The position numbers and the translations under genes were made by a program. A stretch of DNA of 64,000 nt from Aliiroseovarius sp. M344 (GTDB lineage Bacteria; Pseudomonadota; Alphaproteobacteria; Rhodobacterales; Rhodobacteraceae): assembly GCF_025140835.1 (NCBI RefSeq), contig NZ_CP081153.1, positions 2,728,001 to 2,792,000 of the forward strand. Reading direction: 5' to 3'. Positions within the stretch are counted from its first letter, which is position 1. Every line of letters starts with the position of its first letter. The notes beneath the pieces were generated by a model. The model was not told the DNA's origin. It saw nothing but the letters and a program-made list of their open reading frames with translations, and did not search any database. Shown piece by piece: positions 1-9,169 of the stretch.

Positions 1-214
1 GCCCATCGTATCCGCAAAGTTTCGCGGCCGCCAAGGTCAGCATCGGGCGCAGGCGTTTGCCGCCAGCATCAACCAGATGGGCGGTGACCTCTGGGATGCG
101 TGGTGCATTTTTTGAGGCCATACGCTGGCCAATCAGGTCGTTCACAGCCGCCATCTCGTCCGCAAGATGTGCACCCAAACGTTCGCGTGGTTTATGTGCT
201 GCTTCGATCAGCAT
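1..214 (-). CDS. Polyprenyl (octaprenyl/decaprenyl-type) diphosphate synthase, N-terminal part
   Basis: The first 71 residues of a trans-isoprenyl diphosphate synthase are visible; the gene runs off the left edge. Residues 51-59 read GGKRLRPML, the conserved segment that contacts isopentenyl diphosphate in the polyprenyl synthetase family. Such enzymes make the ubiquinone side chain. The chosen ATG has an AAGG stretch 5-6 bases upstream; a GTG two codons earlier is possible. The gene is divergent from the DUF2007/methyltransferase pair, with a 71-base gap that must hold both promoters. The catalytic Asp-rich motifs lie outside the window, so chain length (ispB-type or other) cannot be decided. 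Confidence 0.85.
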   Translation of the reverse strand, partial: MLIEAAHKPRERLGAHLADEMAAVNDLIGQRMASKNAPRIPEVTAHLVDAGGKRLRPMLTLAAAKLCGYDG

Positions 215-285
215 GTTCACCTTCCCGTCACTTTGCCCGTCATCCGGCTCGACAAAGCCGCGGACCTGCCATTAAGTCCGTAACT

Positions 286-501
286 ATGAAAGAGCTTCTT
301 CGGACAACAGACCCAACTTTGATCCCATTCGTCACAGCCCTTCTTGATGGCGAGGATATAAACTGCTTTGCGATGGACGTCCATATGAGCGCGCTGGAAG
401 GTTCTATCGGAATTTTGCCCCGCCGCCTGATGGTGCTTGAGAAGGATTTGTTTCTGGCCCGCGCAATTTTGCGCGACAATGGCGTGGACTACGAAGGCTA
501 A
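286..501 (+). CDS. DUF2007 domain protein (putative signal-transducing protein family)
   Basis: A 71-residue protein that starts MKELLRTTDPTLIPF and matches the DUF2007 pattern: a short ferredoxin-like fold with the 'L..ALL.GE.I.C' segment at residues 18-27 and a 'VL..D...AR.IL' helix near the end. It is entirely soluble. It lies 4 bases upstream of the methyltransferase, so the two are almost certainly co-transcribed. No biochemical function is established for the family. There is no strong Shine-Dalgarno sequence; the ATG at 286 is chosen because the family begins there, and longer in-frame starts would run into the divergent neighbour. Confidence 0.8.
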   Translation: MKELLRTTDPTLIPFVTALLDGEDINCFAMDVHMSALEGSIGILPRRLMVLEKDLFLARAILRDNGVDYEG

Positions 502-505
502 AACA

Positions 506-1267
506 ATGACACAGGCAGCCCCCGAATTGACGAAAGATGCCTTTCTGGGCGGCCAGTTAACGCTGGCGCAACCGATGAATGGCTACCGTGCGGGTGTCGA
601 CCCGGTTATTCTGGCTGCATCGGTCAATGCCTCTCCCGGACAATCGGTTCTTGAACTGGGATGCGGGGCGGGGGCCGCGTCACTTTGCCTTGGGCAACGC
701 ATCAAAGGTCTGCGGCTGGCTGGGCTGGAACGGCAGCCGGATTATGCGGATTTGGCCCGTCGAAATGCAGCGCATAATAAGATTCCCCTGACCGTGCACA
801 CTGGCGATCTGGCAAGCATGCCCGCCGCCCTGCGTGACGAAGTGTTCGACCATGTCATCATGAACCCCCCCTATTTTCGACGCGACAGAGGCACCGCATC
901 CCCAGATGCTGGGCGCGAAGGTGCCTTGGGCGAAGATACGCCGCTGGTCATCTGGCTTGATCAGGCGACGCGTCGGATTGTCCCCGGTGGGTACCTGACA
1001 CTGATCCAAAACGCCGAGCGGTTGCCGGAAGTGTTGACGGCGATGGATCACCGGTTGGGCGCAGCGGTGGTGAAGCCACTTTGCCCTCGTGTCGGACGAC
1101 CTGCATCGCTGGTTATCGTACAAGCGCGCAAGGGGGCACGAGGGGCCTTCAGACTGTCAGCTCCCCTGATCCTGCATGAAGGCATCAAGCACGAAACCGA
1201 CCGCGACCATTACACGCCCGAGGTCTCGGCGATACTGCGAACCGGCGCTGAGTTGTCGTTGGCCTAG
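506..1267 (+). CDS. tRNA1(Val) (adenine-N6)-methyltransferase-like protein (TrmN6/YfiC family)
   Basis: A 253-residue Rossmann-fold SAM-dependent methyltransferase. The SAM-binding motif I reads VLELGCGAGAASLCL (about residues 48-62), and the catalytic motif is NPPYF (about residue 121), typical of N6-adenine and tRNA1(Val) A37 methyltransferases. An early 'LTLAQPMNGYRAGVDPVILAA' region (about residues 18-38) also matches the TrmN6 family. The start 4 bases after the DUF2007 stop is preferred over the much longer upstream in-frame extension that overlaps it. The exact RNA substrate is inferred from family membership only. Confidence 0.85.
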   Translation: MTQAAPELTKDAFLGGQLTLAQPMNGYRAGVDPVILAASVNASPGQSVLELGCGAGAASLCLGQRIKGLRLAGLERQPDYADLARRNAAHNKIPLTVHTGDLASMPAALRDEVFDHVIMNPPYFRRDRGTASPDAGREGALGEDTPLVIWLDQATRRIVPGGYLTLIQNAERLPEVLTAMDHRLGAAVVKPLCPRVGRPASLVIVQARKGARGAFRLSAPLILHEGIKHETDRDHYTPEVSAILRTGAELSLA

Positions 1268-1387
1268 CCCAAACGCACATCGCAAACTCATCGAGAAATT
1301 TCGCCATTCAGATGCAACGACCCCGTGACAAGCTGCAAAATTTGTGGTGCACTCGGGTTGTCCAGTTACATCAGAGGAGGAACGCCC

Positions 1388-1555
1388 ATGAGCATGAGTT
1401 CGCATCTTGAAGAGCTGCGGAGAAAACACGAGGTTCTCTCTGACAAGGTCGAGGCGATCCAACGGGCGCCCGGCAGCAGCGACCACGAGATTTCTGAGCT
1501 GAAGAAGCAGAAACTCCTGCTCAAGGAAGAAATTGAGCGTCTCGCAACCGCCTAA
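1388..1555 (+). CDS. YdcH-like DUF465 protein
   Basis: A 55-residue, charged, fully helical protein with the DUF465 pattern: 'HLEELRRKHEVLSDKVEAIQ' followed by 'ISELKKQKLLLKEEIERL'. The two helices are expected to form an antiparallel coiled coil. A strong GAGGAGG ribosome site ends 7 bases before the ATG and fixes this start against the longer in-frame ORF. The family is widespread in Alphaproteobacteria and its role is unknown. It stands alone between the methyltransferase and a convergent transporter gene. Confidence 0.85.
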   Translation: MSMSSHLEELRRKHEVLSDKVEAIQRAPGSSDHEISELKKQKLLLKEEIERLATA

Positions 1556-1571
1556 GGCCTATCAGACCGGG

Positions 1572-2447
1572 TCAGTTGCCTGCGCTTTGTGCCGAACTGG
1601 CCCGCGCGGCCATCGCCGCGCCAACCGTGATCAGAACACCGGCAAGGATCAGTGACACGCGTGGCTCTGCCACACCTGCAAGGATCAAGACCAGTGTCGA
1701 CAAAAGCGGCGCGCCATAACTGGCGACGCCCAAAAGCTGGATATCGCCCCGCTTCACCCCAATGTCCCACACATAAAACGCAAGTCCGACTGGACCCAGC
1801 CCAAGACCAAGAACGGCGGCCCAGCCTATTGCACCAACCGGCCAAGCTGTTTCTTCCCATATCAGATGTGCGCAGGCAGCGAGCCCCGCTGTCAAAAGGC
1901 AAAAAACGACGACCGAGGCCGTCGGCGTATTCCCTAACTTGCGCGACAAAACCGAATACCCCGACCACGTCAGTGCGCATAGGAAAGCCAGCCCATAACC
2001 GGGCAGCGCGTCGGCGCTCATCCCGGTCGAGCTACCCAAGACGATGATTGCCGCGCCAGCAAACGACACTATCGCACCGACGATATGCAGGGGTTTTAGC
2101 CGCTCACCCGGCAACAGGCCCGAGAACAAAACGATCAAGAGTGGCCAAAGGTATGCGATCAATCCCGCCTCGGCAGCTGGCGCCATGCGCAGGGCTGAGA
2201 AATACAGTGCGTGATAGCCGAACAAGCCAAGGGTGCCGAAGGCGTACACGCGCCAGCCGACATGGGTAAGGCGGCGCAGATCTCCTGTTATTGCGATCCA
2301 GACCAATCCAAGGCCGCCGCCAATCAGGAATGTCAACGCCGCTAGCTGGAAAGGCGGTACAGGTGCAGATCCGACTGTGAACAAGGCCAGCAGTGACCAA
2401 AGCAGGACGGCAAGAAATCCTGTCAGCGTCGCTCGATTTCGGTTCAT
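1572..2447 (-). CDS. EamA/DMT-family inner-membrane transporter
   Basis: A 291-residue integral membrane protein with ten hydrophobic segments arranged as two EamA repeats. The first repeat contains 'LIAYLWPLLIVLFSGLLPGE' (about residue 96), the second 'VASYGAPLLSTLVLILAG' (about residue 240), each with the conserved small-residue/proline helix typical of drug/metabolite exporters. The family includes aromatic amino acid and other metabolite exporters such as YddG; the substrate cannot be read from the sequence. It is convergent with the YdcH-like gene, 16 bases away, and monocistronic by appearance. Confidence 0.85.
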   Translation of the reverse strand: MNRNRATLTGFLAVLLWSLLALFTVGSAPVPPFQLAALTFLIGGGLGLVWIAITGDLRRLTHVGWRVYAFGTLGLFGYHALYFSALRMAPAAEAGLIAYLWPLLIVLFSGLLPGERLKPLHIVGAIVSFAGAAIIVLGSSTGMSADALPGYGLAFLCALTWSGYSVLSRKLGNTPTASVVVFCLLTAGLAACAHLIWEETAWPVGAIGWAAVLGLGLGPVGLAFYVWDIGVKRGDIQLLGVASYGAPLLSTLVLILAGVAEPRVSLILAGVLITVGAAMAARASSAQSAGN

Positions 2448-2512
2448 ATTCTGCCCTCAGTGCTGACCTGAATACGCCCTTCACCACATACCATCAACCG
2501 CACCCCCCCCTG

Positions 2513-2545
2513 AAAAGCAAAAGGACCGGCTGCGATAGCCGGTCC
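2513..2545 (-). terminator. Rho-independent terminator of phaB
   Basis: Arms GGACCGGCT and AGCCGGTCC with a 5-base loop form a perfect 9-bp stem (2523-2545). On the minus strand the stem is followed by TTTTGCTTTT. It lies 22 bases beyond the phaB stop and ends that transcript. Confidence 0.85.
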
Positions 2546-2567
2546 CTTCAGGTTCTCTGCTGACAGA

Positions 2568-3290
2568 TCAGGAAAAGAACTGCGCGCCATTGGCTGAGAT
2601 GGTCGAGCCATTGATGAACTGCGCGTCATCCGATGCCAAGAAAGTCACGCAACGTGCAATTTCTTCAGGTTCACCAAGCCGGCCCGCTGGAATACCTGCG
2701 ATGATCGACTCGCGAACCTTCTCGGGCACTGCCATAACCATTTCGGTAGCGATATAGCCTGGGCAAATTGCGTTTGCGGTAATGCCAGCGCGCGCGCCCT
2801 CTTGCGCCAGTGACTTCACGATCCCCAGATCGCCAGCTTTGGTCGCTGCATAATTGACCTGAGCAAACTGACCTTTCTGACCGTTGACGGAACTGATGAC
2901 AATGATCCGTCCGAATTTGCGTTCCCGCATGCCGGGCCAGATCGGGTGAACGGTGTTGAACACGCCGGTCAGGTTGGTGTCGATCACCTCTTGCCATTGC
3001 TCTGGCGTCATCTTGTGAAACGGAGCGTCCCGTGTGATGCCAGCATTTGCGACCACAACATCAATCGGCCCAACGTCGGCTTCGACTTGCGCCAGCCCGT
3101 TTTTCGATGCCTCGTAGTCGCCAACGTTCCATTTGTATGTCTTGATGCCGGTCTCTTTCGTAAAGGCCGCAGCCTTCTCGTCATTGCCCGCATAAGTGGC
3201 GGCTACGTTGTAGCCTTCTGCTTTAAGGGCTTTTGAAATCGCCGCGCCAATGCCGCGCGATCCCCCGGTGACTAGTGCAACTCGAGCCAT
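2568..3290 (-). CDS. phaB: Acetoacetyl-CoA reductase
   Basis: A 240-residue short-chain dehydrogenase that reduces acetoacetyl-CoA to (R)-3-hydroxybutyryl-CoA with NADPH for polyhydroxybutyrate synthesis. The NADP-binding motif is TGGSRGIG (residues 8-15), NAG is at about 86-88, the catalytic Ser is in VISSVNGQKGQ and the YxxxK motif is YAATK (about 147-151). 'GYIATEMV' and 'SANGAQFF' are typical of PhaB. Length matches the family. A GGAGG site precedes the ATG. It lies downstream of phaA on the same strand, but the phaA terminator and a palindromic site in the 173-base gap suggest it also has its own promoter. Confidence 0.95.
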   Translation of the reverse strand: MARVALVTGGSRGIGAAISKALKAEGYNVAATYAGNDEKAAAFTKETGIKTYKWNVGDYEASKNGLAQVEADVGPIDVVVANAGITRDAPFHKMTPEQWQEVIDTNLTGVFNTVHPIWPGMRERKFGRIIVISSVNGQKGQFAQVNYAATKAGDLGIVKSLAQEGARAGITANAICPGYIATEMVMAVPEKVRESIIAGIPAGRLGEPEEIARCVTFLASDDAQFINGSTISANGAQFFS

Positions 3291-3334
3291 GTATTCCTCC
3301 GTTATAGAATCTAGGTGTCGTAACTCTGTTATCT

Positions 3335-3385
3335 TTTATACACTCACTGCGCAATATTATTGCGCAAACTTTTGCCGCAATGCAG
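3335..3385 (-). promoter_or_regulatory. phaB promoter region with candidate PhaR-type operators
   Basis: The palindrome TGCGCAATATTATTGCGCA (3348-3366) has two 9-base arms around one central base. A second element read on the minus strand, CTGCATTGCGG (3375-3385), matches 10 of 11 bases of the box upstream of phaA and the CTGC-N3-GCAG consensus reported for the Paracoccus PhaR repressor. A TATAAA (3335-3340) on the minus strand could be the -10 element, which places the palindrome over the -35 region. That PhaR binds here is inferred; phaR itself is not in the window. Confidence 0.55.
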
Positions 3386-3413
3386 AGTTTATTTTCGCTG
3401 CACAACAGTACGG

Positions 3414-3441
3414 AAATAAAAAAGGCGCCCGAAGGCGCCTT
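3414..3441 (-). terminator. Rho-independent terminator of phaA
   Basis: AAGGCGCC and GGCGCCTT flank a CGAA loop (3422-3441). Read on the minus strand the stem is followed by TTTTTTATTTC. It sits 22 bases after the phaA stop, between phaA and phaB. Confidence 0.85.
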
Positions 3442-3463
3442 CTCTTTCCTTCAATCGGAAGGC

Positions 3464-4639
3464 TTATGGGCGCTCAAGGCACATTGCCACGCCCATGCCG
3501 CCGCCGATGCAAAGTGTTGCCAGACCCTTCTTCGCATCGCGGCGCTTCATCTCGAACAAAAGCGTATTCAGAATACGGCAGCCCGAAGCCCCGATGGGAT
3601 GGCCAATTGCGATCGCGCCACCATTCACGTTCACGATGGCATTATCCCATTCCATGTCTTTGTTCACAGCGCAGGCCTGTGCGGCGAAGGCTTCGTTGGC
3701 TTCCACTAGATCAAGATCCTGTGCTTTCCAGCCCGCTTTTGCCAGCGCCTTTTTCGAGGCGTGGATCGGTCCGACACCCATGATCGACGGGTCCAGCCCA
3801 GCGGTGGCATAAGACGCGATGCGCGCCAGCGGTTCCAGTCCGCGCTTCTCGGCTTCCTCTGCAGACATCAGTAATACGGCGGCAGCGCCGTCATTGATGC
3901 CCGACGCGTTGGCCGCGGTCACAGATCCGTCTTTAGTAAAGGCCGGACGCAGTTTTTGCATCGCTTCCATCGTCGCGCCATGGCGGATGTATTCGTCTTG
4001 ATCGACGACGATATCGCCCTTGCGGGTCTTCACAACAAACGGAACGATTTCATCGGCGAATTTCCCGGCTTTCTGAGCCGCTTCTGCCTTGTTTTGCGAG
4101 GCGACAGCGAATTCGTCCTGCATGTCGCGGGTGATTTGCCATTGCTGGGCGACGTTCTCGGCGGTTTGCCCCATGTGGTAGCCATTGAAGGCATCCCACA
4201 GGCCGTCCTTGATCATCGAGTCGATGAACTTCATGTCACCCATTTTGTGACCCGCGCGCAGATGCGCGACATGGGTGCTGAGCGACATGCTTTCCTGACC
4301 GCCCGCGGCGACAATCGCCGAGTCGCCAAGCATCACATGCTGGGCGCCAAGGGCGACGGTGCGCAAACCCGACCCACAAACCTGGTTGATGCTCCAGGCA
4401 GAGCTTTCTTTGGGGAAGCCCGCATTGATATGCGCCTGGCGCGCGGGGTTCTGGCCCTGACCGGCCTGAAGAACCTGCCCAAGAATGGTTTCATCGACCT
4501 CGCCTTTGTCGACACCAGCGCGGGCGACTACGGCCTCAAGCACAGCGGCCCCCAAATCGTGAGCGGGCGTGTTGGCAAAAGAGCCCGAGAAGCTGCCGAC
4601 AGCAGTCCGCGCGGCGGATACGATTACAACGTTGGTCAT
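3464..4639 (-). CDS. phaA: Acetyl-CoA C-acetyltransferase (beta-ketothiolase)
   Basis: A 391-residue thiolase that condenses two acetyl-CoA to acetoacetyl-CoA, the first step of polyhydroxybutyrate synthesis. The nucleophilic Cys is in [11 protein letters not shown] (about residue 88), the His in [17 protein letters not shown] (about residue 347) and the second catalytic Cys in [10 protein letters not shown] near the C-terminus. The ATG at 4639 begins [15 protein letters not shown], the normal thiolase N-terminus, and has GGAGG upstream; a 39-residue in-frame extension is rejected. Upstream lies a perfect CTGC-N3-GCAG box. Partner genes here are phaB and possibly the second thiolase at 35.8 kb. 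Confidence 0.95.
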   Translation of the reverse strand: MTNVVIVSAARTAVGSFSGSFANTPAHDLGAAVLEAVVARAGVDKGEVDETILGQVLQAGQGQNPARQAHINAGFPKESSAWSINQVCGSGLRTVALGAQHVMLGDSAIVAAGGQESMSLSTHVAHLRAGHKMGDMKFIDSMIKDGLWDAFNGYHMGQTAENVAQQWQITRDMQDEFAVASQNKAEAAQKAGKFADEIVPFVVKTRKGDIVVDQDEYIRHGATMEAMQKLRPAFTKDGSVTAANASGINDGAAAVLLMSAEEAEKRGLEPLARIASYATAGLDPSIMGVGPIHASKKALAKAGWKAQDLDLVEANEAFAAQACAVNKDMEWDNAIVNVNGGAIAIGHPIGASGCRILNTLLFEMKRRDAKKGLATLCIGGGMGVAMCLERP

Positions 4640-4727
4640 GATGGTTCCTTTTCCTCCAAACTGACAAATCCCCGGTGCCAACCATCGCGAAACGTGGTTA
4701 TGCAAGAAGAGATCCGATGTTGCGCGT

Positions 4728-4756
4728 ATCCTGTGCTGCATTGCAGAGAAAATCAA
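4728..4756 (-). promoter_or_regulatory. phaA promoter with PhaR-type operator
   Basis: The sequence CTGCATTGCAG (4736-4746) fits exactly the CTGC-N3-GCAG consensus known for Paracoccus denitrificans PhaR. On the minus strand it falls inside the 17-base spacer between TTGATT (4751-4756) and CAGGAT (4728-4733), a plausible but weak -35/-10 pair about 90 bases upstream of phaA. A repressor bound there would block RNA polymerase. The motif match is seen directly; binding is inferred. Confidence 0.6.
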
Positions 4757-4802
4757 GTCGCACGCGCCCGCGCCGTCAGCGGTCCGGGAAAATGAAGGCC
4801 GG

Positions 4803-5642
4803 TCAGGGCGCTCGCTGCCAATAGGGATTTATCGTTGGCGCCCCAAAATAAAATCCCTGCATGCAGTCCACGCCAATCGAGGCAAGATAGGCCGCATCCA
4901 GATGGCTTTCGACACTTTCCGCAACGGTGAACATGTCAAAATGTCGGGCGAGGGACAGCATCGCTTCGGTCAATATCTGGTTGTCGGCATTTTGGTGGAT
5001 ACCGCGGATGAACTCGCCGTCGATCTTCAGGATATCAAAGTAGAAGTCCCTGAGATAACGAAAGGAAGTGAACCCCGCTCCAAAATCGTCCAGCGCGAAG
5101 CTGATCCCCTTTTGCTGCAGTTCAGCCATGAAAACTTGCACCAGATCTGGCATCGTGATGGCCGTACGTTCGGTGATTTCCAGAATCAGCCGTTCGCCCA
5201 CCGTCGGGTTATCTTGCAGCCCACGATCCAAGACCTGCTTCCAACCCGGATAGGCGATCGAGCGGGCCGACATGTTGATCGCCAACCGCAACCCCGGTTC
5301 AGCCGCCAACACCTCCAGCCCTTTTTCCAAAGCAAGCGCATCAAGTATACGCCCCATTTCGGTGTCTTCGACGGCATCAATAAAACTTTTGGCGGGAATC
5401 ACCCGGCCCGATGAATCATGCACCCGCAACAGACCTTCATAAAATGCCATTTGATCAGGATTGGCGGTCTGCACGACCGGTTGATAGGCCAGTTTCACCT
5501 GTTTGTGGCGTAACGCATGGCGCACCAGATCCAGCGCCTCATGATCGCGCAGATCAACAGCGACGGACAGTGGATCGCTCATCGGGGCGGTGCTTATTGG
5601 GGCGGATTGCGGCGCATCGACCCGTTTGAAGTTTTGCAGCAT
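4803..5642 (-). CDS. EAL-domain cyclic-di-GMP phosphodiesterase
   Basis: A 279-residue protein made of a short N-terminal extension (about 45 residues) and a complete EAL domain with no GGDEF, PAS or membrane segment. The signature motif reads EGL instead of EAL (in FYEGLLRVH). Other catalytic and metal positions are kept: the Asn of LAINMS, EITERT, the double Asp in LDDFGAGFT, the Lys in ILKIDGEFI, Glu in VAESVE and Gln in MQGFYFG. It is therefore probably active in hydrolysing c-di-GMP. The start at 5642 has GGAG upstream; the ORF could extend 14 codons further. The gene is divergent from tag. Confidence 0.85.
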   Translation of the reverse strand: MLQNFKRVDAPQSAPISTAPMSDPLSVAVDLRDHEALDLVRHALRHKQVKLAYQPVVQTANPDQMAFYEGLLRVHDSSGRVIPAKSFIDAVEDTEMGRILDALALEKGLEVLAAEPGLRLAINMSARSIAYPGWKQVLDRGLQDNPTVGERLILEITERTAITMPDLVQVFMAELQQKGISFALDDFGAGFTSFRYLRDFYFDILKIDGEFIRGIHQNADNQILTEAMLSLARHFDMFTVAESVESHLDAAYLASIGVDCMQGFYFGAPTINPYWQRAP

Positions 5643-5753
5643 TGTTATTCTCCGTCGCAACGTTGAGACATTGATGCGCCACATATGCTAACAAGCTGTA
5701 AAATCTTCAATTTCCTGATAATTTTACGGAAATGATCTAATGGGAGCTCAAAT

Positions 5754-6353
5754 ATGACCCAACGCTGCGCTTGGTGCGGAGAAGACCCGTTTTATGTCGC
5801 CTATCACGACACCGAATGGGGTGTGCCAGAATATGATGGCCGCGCCTTATGGGAAAAACTGATCCTTGATGGGTTTCAGGCCGGGCTGAGCTGGATAACA
5901 ATTCTGCGCAAGCGCGACGCCTTCCGTGCCGCGTTTGAGGGGTTCGACCCAGCGGTTATCGCCAAATGGGGCGAAGATGACGTTTCCCGGCTGTTGGGCA
6001 ATGCGGGTATTATCCGGCATCGCGGAAAGATCGAGGCCACCATTGGCAACGCTCGGGCTTATCTGGATTTGGGCGGTTCGCAGGCCTTTTCTGACTGGAT
6101 ATGGGGCTATGTCGACGGCGTGCCGCAAATTGGGCAATTTGCAAGCCTTTCTGATGTCCCAGCCTCCACGCCGTTATCTGTGCAGATTTCGAAAGACCTG
6201 AAAAAGGCGGGCTTCAAGTTCTGTGGTCCAACCATCGTCTATGCATGGCTCCAAGCTTGCGGCCTATTCAATGACCACACCACTGGGTGCTTTCGATTTG
6301 ATCAGGTTGCTACCGAAGTCCCGCCAGCAAGTCCCGGCTGGGAACGCCCGTAA
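5754..6353 (+). CDS. tag: DNA-3-methyladenine glycosylase I
   Basis: A 199-residue base-excision repair enzyme that removes 3-methyladenine from alkylated DNA. It starts with the characteristic RCAWCG segment; Cys5 and His18 (YHDTEWG) plus His and Cys in NDHTTGC near the C-terminus match the Tag zinc site. 'LILDGFQAGLSWITIL' (about residues 42-57) is the conserved family block. The last 44 bases overlap the 3' end of the convergent lytic transglycosylase gene. Confidence 0.95.
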   Translation: MTQRCAWCGEDPFYVAYHDTEWGVPEYDGRALWEKLILDGFQAGLSWITILRKRDAFRAAFEGFDPAVIAKWGEDDVSRLLGNAGIIRHRGKIEATIGNARAYLDLGGSQAFSDWIWGYVDGVPQIGQFASLSDVPASTPLSVQISKDLKKAGFKFCGPTIVYAWLQACGLFNDHTTGCFRFDQVATEVPPASPGWERP

Positions 6354-7527
6354 CCGGGACGCCGCGCGCGGTTTGATAGGACCTGATCGCCGCCCGCCCT
6401 TTTTCACCGATGACACCATCGGGACGTCCGGCTTTGAAACCCAAGTCGTTCAGCCGTTTTTGCAGCTCTTTTCGCTCGGCAGTAGTCATGCCCCAAGGGT
6501 CCCCCGGGAATTTTGCCCGAATGGCACCGCGACCAGCCAGCCGATCGGAAAGGTGCCCAACGCCGATGACATAACTGTCGGCGTAATTGTAGGTCTTCAG
6601 CACATGAAAATTGTCGAAAATCATGAAAACGGGGCCCGAAGGGCCAGCAGGCAAAATCAGCGCGCCATGATCCGACCCGCTGAGCTTTTCGCCTGATGCG
6701 TGGGTCACGCCAAGCTGCGCCCAATCCTTTTGCCGTTGCGCATAGACACGGCCGGTGCGGGCAAGATCAAACCCTTGCGGCAGCCGGACTTCATAAGCCC
6801 AAGGCTGGTCTTTCTGCCACCCCTTGGCCCGTAGATACGCCGCCGTCGAGGCCAGCGCATCCGTGGGGTCATCGGCCCAGATGTCGCGACGACCGTCATT
6901 GTTGAAATCAACCGCGTAGCGCAGGAATGAACTCGGCATAAACTGCGTGTGCCCCATGGCCCCAGCATAAGAACCCTTCAACCTGCTAAGCGAAGTGTCA
7001 CCTGACTCGAGTATTTTCAGCGCGGCCAGAAGCTCGACTTCGAACAAGTCACGACGGCGGCCTTCATATGCCAATGACGCAAGCGTCGACAGCACCGGGG
7101 CTGATCCACGCACAGCGCCAAAGCTGCTTTCCATGCCCCAGATTGCCACGATAATTTCGCGCGGTACGTCGTATTCCGCTTCGATTCGGCCCAAAAGTGT
7201 TGGATACCGCGACAAGATCACCTGCCCACCTTTGACCCGTTGCGGGGACGCCGCGGCGGCGATGTAATCACCAAGCGATCTTGCGGTTTCAGCTGGCGCT
7301 TTGTCAGTCTGGACCACCCTCGGCAGAAACTCGACCTCATCCAACGCGCGCAGCGTATCCGCCAGCAATCCATTCGCAGCGGCGCGCGCGCGGAAACCTG
7401 CGCGCCAAGCTTCAAACCCGGCGTTTGCCAGCGCAGCTTTGGGTGCAATACTTGTGGCCAAGAGCAGCCCAGCCACTTGTCGCCTTGAAAAACTTCTGAT
7501 TTGCATGCCTTTTGACACCCCAGTCAT
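6310..7527 (-). CDS. Lytic murein transglycosylase (MltB-type) with peptidoglycan-binding domain
   Basis: A 405-residue exported enzyme expected to cleave the MurNAc-GlcNAc bond of peptidoglycan. The N-terminus has an RSFSRRQVAGLLLATSI stretch resembling a twin-arginine signal, with cleavage near AALA-NA. The SLT_2/MltB domain follows, with the catalytic Glu in IWGMESSFGAVRG and 'GAMGHTQFMPSSFLRYAVDF'. The last 60 residues form a PG_binding_1 domain ('LQKRLNDLGFKAGRPDGVIG'). The start at 7527 has GAGG at a suitable distance; an ATG 7 codons in is also possible. The longer open frame overlaps argH and is rejected. Confidence 0.88.
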   Translation of the reverse strand: MTGVSKGMQIRSFSRRQVAGLLLATSIAPKAALANAGFEAWRAGFRARAAANGLLADTLRALDEVEFLPRVVQTDKAPAETARSLGDYIAAAASPQRVKGGQVILSRYPTLLGRIEAEYDVPREIIVAIWGMESSFGAVRGSAPVLSTLASLAYEGRRRDLFEVELLAALKILESGDTSLSRLKGSYAGAMGHTQFMPSSFLRYAVDFNNDGRRDIWADDPTDALASTAAYLRAKGWQKDQPWAYEVRLPQGFDLARTGRVYAQRQKDWAQLGVTHASGEKLSGSDHGALILPAGPSGPVFMIFDNFHVLKTYNYADSYVIGVGHLSDRLAGRGAIRAKFPGDPWGMTTAERKELQKRLNDLGFKAGRPDGVIGEKGRAAIRSYQTARGVPVTGVPSRDLLAGLR

Positions 7528-7771
7528 CGCAGCCTCATCCGTGCCTCTCTGCGGGCACCGAATGCGAATAATACGCCTGTTTGTGGCGGCCACAAAGGGT
7601 CGCGCGGCGGATCGGCGAAGTGTTGCGCGGTAGATCGGCGGTCCGTCGCTGACGCCACCGCGGCGCAAGCCGTCGCTACCGGCATCGTACCAATCTTCCC
7701 TGCCCAATTGCGCCTTCGGCCCGTGCCGCGTATAGCAATCCAAACAAGCTTGAAGACCCGAAAGGCCAACC

Positions 7772-9169
7772 ATGAGTGACGACAGCAAATCCGCAAACGC
7801 CATGTGGGGTGGCCGCTTCTCGGCAGGCCCCGATGCGATCATGGAGGCGATCAATGCCTCGATTGGCTATGACCAGCGCATGGCGCGGCAGGATATTGAC
7901 GGCTCGCGCGCGCACGCGTCCATGTTGGCGGCGGTCGGTGTTATCACCCAACAGGACGCTGATGCGATCCGCGCCGGTCTGTCGGAGGTTCTGGCCGAGA
8001 TCGAAGGCGGCACCTTTGCCTTCTCGACCGCGCTGGAAGACATTCACATGAATGTCGAGGCCCGCTTGAAAGAGATTGTCGGCGAACCAGCAGGCCGTCT
8101 GCACACCGCCCGGTCGCGCAACGACCAAGTGGCCACCGATTTCCGCCTGTGGGTCCGCGACCAGTTGGATGCCGCAGTCGAAGGGTTGGAGGCGTTGATC
8201 CACGCCCTTCTGGGGCAGGCCGAGATCGGTGCCGACTGGGTCATGCCCGGCTTCACCCATCTTCAGACCGCCCAGCCCGTCACCTGGGGTCATCACATGA
8301 TGGCATATGTCGAAATGTTCGCGCGGGATATGTCCCGTTTTCGCGATGCCCGTGCGCGGATGAACGAAAGCCCTTTGGGTTCGGCCGCGCTGGCCGGCAC
8401 CTCGTTCCCCATTGACCGACACATGACGGCAGAGGCTTTGGGCTTTGATCGCCCGTCGGCCAACTCGCTGGACGCGGTGGCAGATCGCGATTTCGCGCTG
8501 GAGTTCCTGTCGTCAGCCACGATCTGCGCCATGCACCTGTCACGCTTTGCCGAAGAGCTGGTGATCTGGTCCTCGGCGCAGTTCCGCTTCGTGCGCATGT
8601 CGGACAAATGGTCGACCGGTTCATCGATCATGCCGCAAAAACGCAACCCGGATGCCGCCGAGCTGATCCGGGCCAAGATCGGGCGGATTATGGGCGCAAA
8701 TATTGGGCTGATGACGGTGATGAAGGGGCTTCCGCTGGCCTATTCCAAGGACATGCAGGAAGATAAAGAACAAGTATTCGACGCTGCCGACAACCTGATG
8801 CTGGCGCTGGCTGCAATGACCGGCATGGTGTCGGACATGGCCGCCAACACTGAAAGCCTTGAGGCCGCTGCGTCCTCGGGCTTCTCGACCGCGACCGATC
8901 TGGCTGATTGGTGCGTGCGCGCGCTGAACATGCCCTTCCGCGATGCACACCACGTCACCGGGTCACTGGTTGCGATGGCCGAGGCACGCGGCTGCGACCT
9001 GCCAGACCTTAGCCTTGCCGACATGCAATCGGTCAACGACCAGATCACCGACGAGGTATTCAGCGTGCTGGGTGTCCACAATTCTGTCGCCAGCCGCACG
9101 TCATATGGCGGCACAGCCCCGTCCGAAGTCCGCAAACAAGTCGCGCGCTGGAAGGAGATACTGGCATGA
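7772..9169 (+). CDS. argH: Argininosuccinate lyase
   Basis: A 465-residue fumarase/aspartase-superfamily enzyme that splits argininosuccinate into arginine and fumarate, the last step of arginine synthesis. It starts with [11 protein letters not shown] typical of ArgH. The superfamily signature [11 protein letters not shown] lies around residue 283 and the [13 protein letters not shown] block around residue 110. The stop overlaps the start of the small lipoprotein gene in ATGA fashion, and lysA follows, so arginine and lysine genes share an operon here. Confidence 0.97.
   Translation: MSDDSKSANAMWGGRFSAGPDAIMEAINASIGYDQRMARQDIDGSRAHASMLAAVGVITQQDADAIRAGLSEVLAEIEGGTFAFSTALEDIHMNVEARLKEIVGEPAGRLHTARSRNDQVATDFRLWVRDQLDAAVEGLEALIHALLGQAEIGADWVMPGFTHLQTAQPVTWGHHMMAYVEMFARDMSRFRDARARMNESPLGSAALAGTSFPIDRHMTAEALGFDRPSANSLDAVADRDFALEFLSSATICAMHLSRFAEELVIWSSAQFRFVRMSDKWSTGSSIMPQKRNPDAAELIRAKIGRIMGANIGLMTVMKGLPLAYSKDMQEDKEQVFDAADNLMLALAAMTGMVSDMAANTESLEAAASSGFSTATDLADWCVRALNMPFRDAHHVTGSLVAMAEARGCDLPDLSLADMQSVNDQITDEVFSVLGVHNSVASRTSYGGTAPSEVRKQVARWKEILA

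Noticed and set aside
5698..5727. GTAAAAT/ATTTTAC inverted repeat between the EAL gene and tag
   Set aside because: The arms are short, AT-rich and 16 bases apart, so chance within a promoter region is the simplest reading; it is not reported as an operator.
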